A stretch of 64,000 nt of DNA from Candidatus Eiseniibacteriota bacterium (GTDB lineage: Bacteria; Eisenbacteria; RBG-16-71-46; CAIMUX01): positions 43,967-107,966 of the forward strand of contig JACKCR010000013.1 in NCBI GenBank assembly GCA_020633975.1. Reading direction: 5' to 3'. The notes beneath the pieces are model-generated. The model worked only from the letters and a program-made list of their open reading frames with translations. It had not been told where the DNA came from and ran no database searches. The position numbers and the translations under genes were made by a program. Of this stretch, positions 60,434 through 64,000 are shown one piece after another. Within the stretch, counting starts at the first letter, position 1. Each line of letters opens with the position of its first letter.

Positions 60434-61900
60434 ATGAAGAAGCTGGAAGCGTTTCTTCTGGCACTGCTCGTGCTCTTTGCTTCTTCGTGCTCCCAAGAGC
60501 CCACCCAAGCACCCAACTCAGATGATCTCGGGACGGACGACGCAACTCAGACTGAGCAGCTGTCTCGTGCCATGCTCGATACGTTCGGTTGGCCCGTCGA
60601 AATGGCCGCAGGCGAGTCTGCCCTCGTGGCGGAGGAGTTCGCGGGAGCGGACGCCGTGGTCCGGGGAGGTTCCGAACGCCCCGTCTACGACTTCGAACGG
60701 GAGGTCCTTCCCGACGGAATCGCACACTACAGTGTGCGGATCCAGGTCGGGCCCGGCCCGTACGACGTGATCGGCCTGCACAGAGTGGTTCGCGAGCGAA
60801 GGCCTGGTCTACCTGTGAAGGCGAAGGAATCCATCTTCCTCCTTCACGGAGACATCAAGGACTTCCAAGGGATGTTCCTAGCCGGAACGACGTCTCCTAC
60901 CATGCCGGACGACTTCGGCCTCGCCCACTACTTGGCGAGCCAAGGGATGGACGTCTGGGGAGTCGACCAGGCGTGGACCCTCGTTCCTGCCGGGGTCACC
61001 GATCTCACGTTCATGAACGACTGGGGCATGGAACGGAACGTCGATGATCTCGAGCTAGGCATCCACGTGGCTCGGGCGGTGCGGCTCCTGACCGGAAACG
61101 GGCTGCGGCAGATGTACCTGCTTGGGTACAGCAGCGGAGCCGTCACCGGGTTTGGGTTCCTAGATCGAGAGAGTCAGCTTCCACCTGGAAGAAGGACGAT
61201 CAAGGGGTTCATCTCGGGGGACTTTGGCTACAAGTCCGACCACGAAGGGCTGCTCGCCGCGTTCGGAGCGGAGTACGAGGTGTTGCGAGACCTGCTCGAC
61301 TCCGGTGTGTATTCCTATGACAGCCCGTTCCCGCTGTTTGGACCGCTGGCTGAAACGGACCCGGATGGACCGTCTCCGCTGATCGAGGGACTCACGAACC
61401 TACAGGCCGCGATCGGATTGGCGGCTTGGCCGTTCTACTCCGAGATCGACTATCACTTCCTCGCAGGGGTGTTCGACTCGGACGGAATCCCGACCGGCCT
61501 GACCTACACCGATGTCGACATGTGGATCGACTTCATGCTGTCTGGGCCGCCCTACGAGGCGATGCGGTTCCTCGTCGAGTACGAAGGGATCATCGTCGGT
61601 GTCGAGAACGAATGGGACGACCACCTGGGCGACATCGAAGTGCCACTCCTCTACCTGTACGCCAACGGCGGTGCTGGACCCTACACGCTCGCCACTCTCG
61701 ATCTGATCGGGAGCGAGGACGTGACGACCATGGGTATCGGATTCCTCCCGCCGGAGGAAGCCGCCTTCGACTTCGCCCATGTGGACCTGTTCATCGCCAA
61801 CGATGCGCCCGCGTTGGTGTTCGAGCCGATCTGGAACTGGTTGGACGCCCGCTCCCACCCTCACAAGACGATGGGGGACCGGGAGTTCGCGGACAACTGA
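60434..61900 (+). CDS. Alpha/beta-hydrolase lipoprotein
   Basis: 488 residues; ATG preceded by AGGAGA. Lipobox LFASSC with Cys19. The alpha/beta-hydrolase core shows IFLLHGDIKDFQGMFLAG (oxyanion region), the turn GMDVWGVDQAW, the nucleophile elbow LLGYSSGAVTGFGF (about 231) and a late strand VPLLYLYANGGAGPYT; the histidine is probably FAHVDLFIANDAP. An esterase or lipase-type activity at the cell surface is likely, substrate unknown. It is transcribed away from the PadR promoter and could also respond to that operator. Confidence 0.8.
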   Translation: MKKLEAFLLALLVLFASSCSQEPTQAPNSDDLGTDDATQTEQLSRAMLDTFGWPVEMAAGESALVAEEFAGADAVVRGGSERPVYDFEREVLPDGIAHYSVRIQVGPGPYDVIGLHRVVRERRPGLPVKAKESIFLLHGDIKDFQGMFLAGTTSPTMPDDFGLAHYLASQGMDVWGVDQAWTLVPAGVTDLTFMNDWGMERNVDDLELGIHVARAVRLLTGNGLRQMYLLGYSSGAVTGFGFLDRESQLPPGRRTIKGFISGDFGYKSDHEGLLAAFGAEYEVLRDLLDSGVYSYDSPFPLFGPLAETDPDGPSPLIEGLTNLQAAIGLAAWPFYSEIDYHFLAGVFDSDGIPTGLTYTDVDMWIDFMLSGPPYEAMRFLVEYEGIIVGVENEWDDHLGDIEVPLLYLYANGGAGPYTLATLDLIGSEDVTTMGIGFLPPEEAAFDFAHVDLFIANDAPALVFEPIWNWLDARSHPHKTMGDREFADN

Positions 61901-62141
61901 CACAAGATGAGGGAGCGGCGCGACCGGGTCGTGCCGCCCCTGCGTCGCGTGGCTCCCTGCGTGCCCCGAGACGTCGATTCCGCAGTGGCAGCTCTTCACA
62001 CGTCCATAAGGGGGCCGGTCGAGGGAGGGTTGACTGAGGCCAGCTAGGTCGATCACTCTCGTAAGGGTCGATCTGTGGCCACCCCCCGAAGAATGTTCCC
62101 TCGGCCTTTTGTGTGCATCCGTACCATCCAGGAGGATCGTC

Positions 62142-62840
62142 ATGACTCGTCACAGCTTGTTTGCCTCCATCGCTCTTCTCGCTGCAGTGTCCACCATTGC
62201 CGGCGCTTCCGAAGTCGCACATGAGACTGGGGCAGGGGTCGGTACGCTCGTCGGTGCCACCGAAGGAAGCTGTGGGACGCTCCTCATGACCTCGGATGGG
62301 ACCTACGAGAACGGATACACCTGGTCGGGCGGCGGAGTCGTCGCTCCTTACTACGGATCTTTCGTCGAGTGCTACGAAGGTCCCGTGAAGGTATGTAGCG
62401 TCGTCGCCGACTTGACCTCGCTCCCGCAGGGCAGCTGGTATCCGGTCGACGTCTACGTCTTCGACGACAACGGCGGGAATCCTGGTGCGGTGATCGCGAG
62501 TAGCCTCGGTAACGACACGGGCGGAATCGCGTTCTGGCCGGAGGTCAGCCGACACACGTTCTCGCTCGAAACGGACTGCATCGAGGGCAAGTTCTACGTC
62601 GGCGTCTGGTGGGACGCCTCGACCGGATTCGACATCAACTTCATGGCCGCAGACATCGACGGATTCGGGGGAGGTTGCCCGTTGACCAACATCGCCCCGG
62701 GCATCGGGTACCCGACCGGCTGGCAGAATGTGTCCGTCGTATGGGGGCCGACGGCTGCACTCGGTCTCGGGACGGAAGTGAATCCTTGTGCCACTCCCAC
62801 GACGGTGACGACGTGGGGAAGGATCAAGAGCCTGTTCTAG
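62142..62840 (+). CDS. Secreted protein ending in TWGRIKSLF
   Basis: 232 residues; ATG 7 bases after GGAGG. Signal peptide (MTRHSLFASIALLAAVSTIA). The mature part is a beta-sandwich-like domain (YTWSGGGVVAPYYGSFVECY, VDVYVFDDNGGNPGAVIASS, FYVGVWWDASTGFDINFMAA) with several cysteines. The C-terminus TTWGRIKSLF resembles an end motif I associate with exported proteins of this lineage and may be a sorting or processing signal. No enzymatic motif. Single gene followed by two hairpins. Confidence 0.72.
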   Translation: MTRHSLFASIALLAAVSTIAGASEVAHETGAGVGTLVGATEGSCGTLLMTSDGTYENGYTWSGGGVVAPYYGSFVECYEGPVKVCSVVADLTSLPQGSWYPVDVYVFDDNGGNPGAVIASSLGNDTGGIAFWPEVSRHTFSLETDCIEGKFYVGVWWDASTGFDINFMAADIDGFGGGCPLTNIAPGIGYPTGWQNVSVVWGPTAALGLGTEVNPCATPTTVTTWGRIKSLF

Positions 62841-62848
62841 AACGAGGA

Positions 62849-62924
62849 CGCCGCTCCCGAGGCAGGCCCGAGAGCGGCGAGATCGTCTTGCAGGGGGCGC
62901 GCTCATCGATGGCGCGCCCTTCTC
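62849..62924. terminator. Double hairpin terminator
   Basis: CGCCGCTC/GAGCGGCG at 62849-62879, then GGGCGCGC/GCGCGCCC at 62895-62919 followed by TTCTCG. It sits between the secreted-protein gene and the convergent lipoprotein gene. Confidence 0.7.
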
Positions 62925-62985
62925 GTGGCTGTCCGACGGCGTTCGCCTGCTCAGAGTACCTAGTCTGTTCCTACCGCTCAGTCGA

Positions 62986-63819
62986 TCACGGTTGGCAGAG
63001 TTCGACCGTTCCGTTCCGCTCACCCGTTGTAGCATCCGCCGTGCAGCAGTCGCCGGTTCCATAGTCCACGCGCGTCACCTGACTGCCGTCGGTGGTCGTC
63101 ATCGTGTAGACGAGCACTCCGTCGGTTGGGTGCTGGCAGGCCGTCTCGAAAACCAAGGGCTCGTCGATGTCGAGAGCAACGAAGAGCGGTCCGAGGCTGA
63201 CGGAGCCCGCACCGCTGATCGTGGCCGTGTCGTCGCTCGGGTTGGTTGGCGTACCGTTTCCGTCCAGGGAGACCCCGTACTCCATGTCAAGTGAGTAGAG
63301 ACCGCCGACGACGCCGACGAAGGAGTAGATCCACTCCGTACCCTTCCCTACCACACCCATGTCTCCATCGAGCGAGTATCCCTCGACCTCGAACGCGTCG
63401 AATGCCACGGCCACGGAGTCCGTCGCCGAGGAGACGTAGAGTCCGATCTCGAGCTTGCCGGACGCGCTGTATCCATACTCCGAGGTACAACCGTCGCCGT
63501 AGTCGAGGTCCATCTGCAGCTCAGTCACGCTGAACGAGTTTACTTGTGTCGCGGGGCAGTCTCCGGTGAGCCCACTCCGTCCGCCGTTCACGGCTACCAT
63601 CGCTTCTTGTGCTGCGACGTTCGAGATCGTGCCGATCTGGTACAGGATCGACGTCATCATCGTCATCTGTCCGGCGATCTCGGCTTCGCCGTCGGTGATG
63701 CCGCCCGGGTCTTCCACCACGGGATCCGTCGTACCGTCATCACCTCCGCATCCAAACCACACGGCCGCGGGGAGGAGGCAGGCCAGGACTCCCACCACTC
63801 GCAGTTTCGAGTACTTCAT
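62986..63819 (-). CDS. Lipoprotein of unknown function
   Basis: 277 residues. Lipobox VWFGC with Cys24, then Gly/Asp-rich linker (GGDDGTTDPVVEDPGG). The mature part is beta-rich with paired cysteines (GDCPATQ, DGCTSEY, DCCTADA) and repeated Tyr/Gly strands (SASGKLEIGLYVSS, IYSFVGVVGGLYSLDMEYGV). It resembles the lipoprotein at 40158 in style (C-terminal CC) but not in sequence. No family recognised; predicted periplasmic or surface exposed. Confidence 0.72.
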   Translation of the reverse strand: MKYSKLRVVGVLACLLPAAVWFGCGGDDGTTDPVVEDPGGITDGEAEIAGQMTMMTSILYQIGTISNVAAQEAMVAVNGGRSGLTGDCPATQVNSFSVTELQMDLDYGDGCTSEYGYSASGKLEIGLYVSSATDSVAVAFDAFEVEGYSLDGDMGVVGKGTEWIYSFVGVVGGLYSLDMEYGVSLDGNGTPTNPSDDTATISGAGSVSLGPLFVALDIDEPLVFETACQHPTDGVLVYTMTTTDGSQVTRVDYGTGDCCTADATTGERNGTVELCQP

Positions 63820-63955
63820 CTCAAACCTCCGTAGTTACGGCTCATTTGGCCGACTCCGTTCCTCTGCTCTATCGGATCCTCGGCCAGCGACGCGCCCGCT
63901 ACTGTGGTCCGTTGCTGGAGAACAGATCCTGCTCTCTCGAATCATCCGGGTTCGC

Positions 63956-64000
63956 TCACGCAGCTCCGCGGAACTCGACGAGACGATCCACTTCGTGCTG
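63956..64000 (-). CDS. 3' end of a gene running off the window
   Basis: The minus strand is open from the window edge to a TGA at 63956-63958 and reads QHEVDRLVEFRGAA. It could be the C-terminus of a partial gene; too short to identify, and chance is not excluded. Confidence 0.25.
   Translation of the reverse strand, partial: QHEVDRLVEFRGAA

Overview
This is a high-GC bacterial chromosome segment. No rRNA, tRNA or taxonomic marker settles the phylum. Several features point to a Gram-negative lineage of the Eisenbacteria/Krumholzibacteriota/FCB-margin type: many lipoproteins and secreted proteins with C-terminal FlgD/T9SS-like sorting domains, a 'GACC' cysteine-repeat protein, TIGR02999-like ECF sigma factors next to a Ser/Thr kinase carrying an FGE-sulfatase domain, and an archaeal/eukaryotic-type prolyl-tRNA synthetase. 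That assignment is inference.

Layout. 1-9.3 kb: CYTH protein, DUF3124 lipoprotein, two beta-barrel proteins, a DUF2283 gene beside a decayed partner, a GAF hybrid histidine kinase and a large STAND ATPase with TPRs. 9.5-20 kb: small lipoprotein, a rearrangement scar (sulfatase pseudogene abutting an orphan sorting domain), a secreted purple-acid-phosphatase-like protein co-transcribed with a TPR membrane protein, a sigma-like factor overlapping a gene with a C-terminal SpoVG domain, and a beta-helix surface protein. 20-27.4 kb: a subtilase-fold lipoprotein that has lost its catalytic His and Ser, an MFS transporter, an EEP-family hydrolase and a retropepsin-like protease. 27.4-31.3 kb is a gene-poor, repeat-rich island with a decayed group II intron. 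31.4-46.1 kb: propeller lipoproteins, an MntA antitoxin with a deleted HepT, ProS, GNAT, a short asparaginase, YceI, a GH114-like enzyme and an M16 peptidase. 46.2-64 kb: two ECF sigma factors, kinase, EamA transporter, propionate-CoA ligase, YbaK, CheW with a chemoreceptor, ThiC under a TPP riboswitch, a PadR module and more secreted proteins.

The most unusual signal is a dispersed ~62-bp repeat found at five loci (17.5, 20.4, 28.2, 30.1 and 31.1 kb), always in the same orientation. Each unit couples a promoter-like half to a palindrome of consensus AGTCTCGGCGCCGAGACT. The palindrome changes between copies in ways that keep it paired. The group II intron (28283-30054) sits exactly at the 3' edge of one palindrome, and removing it in silico rejoins the repeat perfectly. 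The intron has a recognisable domain V, a domain VI with bulged A, and a frameshifted reverse transcriptase.

A second theme is decay. In two toxin-antitoxin-like pairs the putative toxin gene has an internal deletion while the neighbouring antitoxin-type gene is intact. A third theme is 15-bp in-frame repeat expansion inside three unrelated genes.
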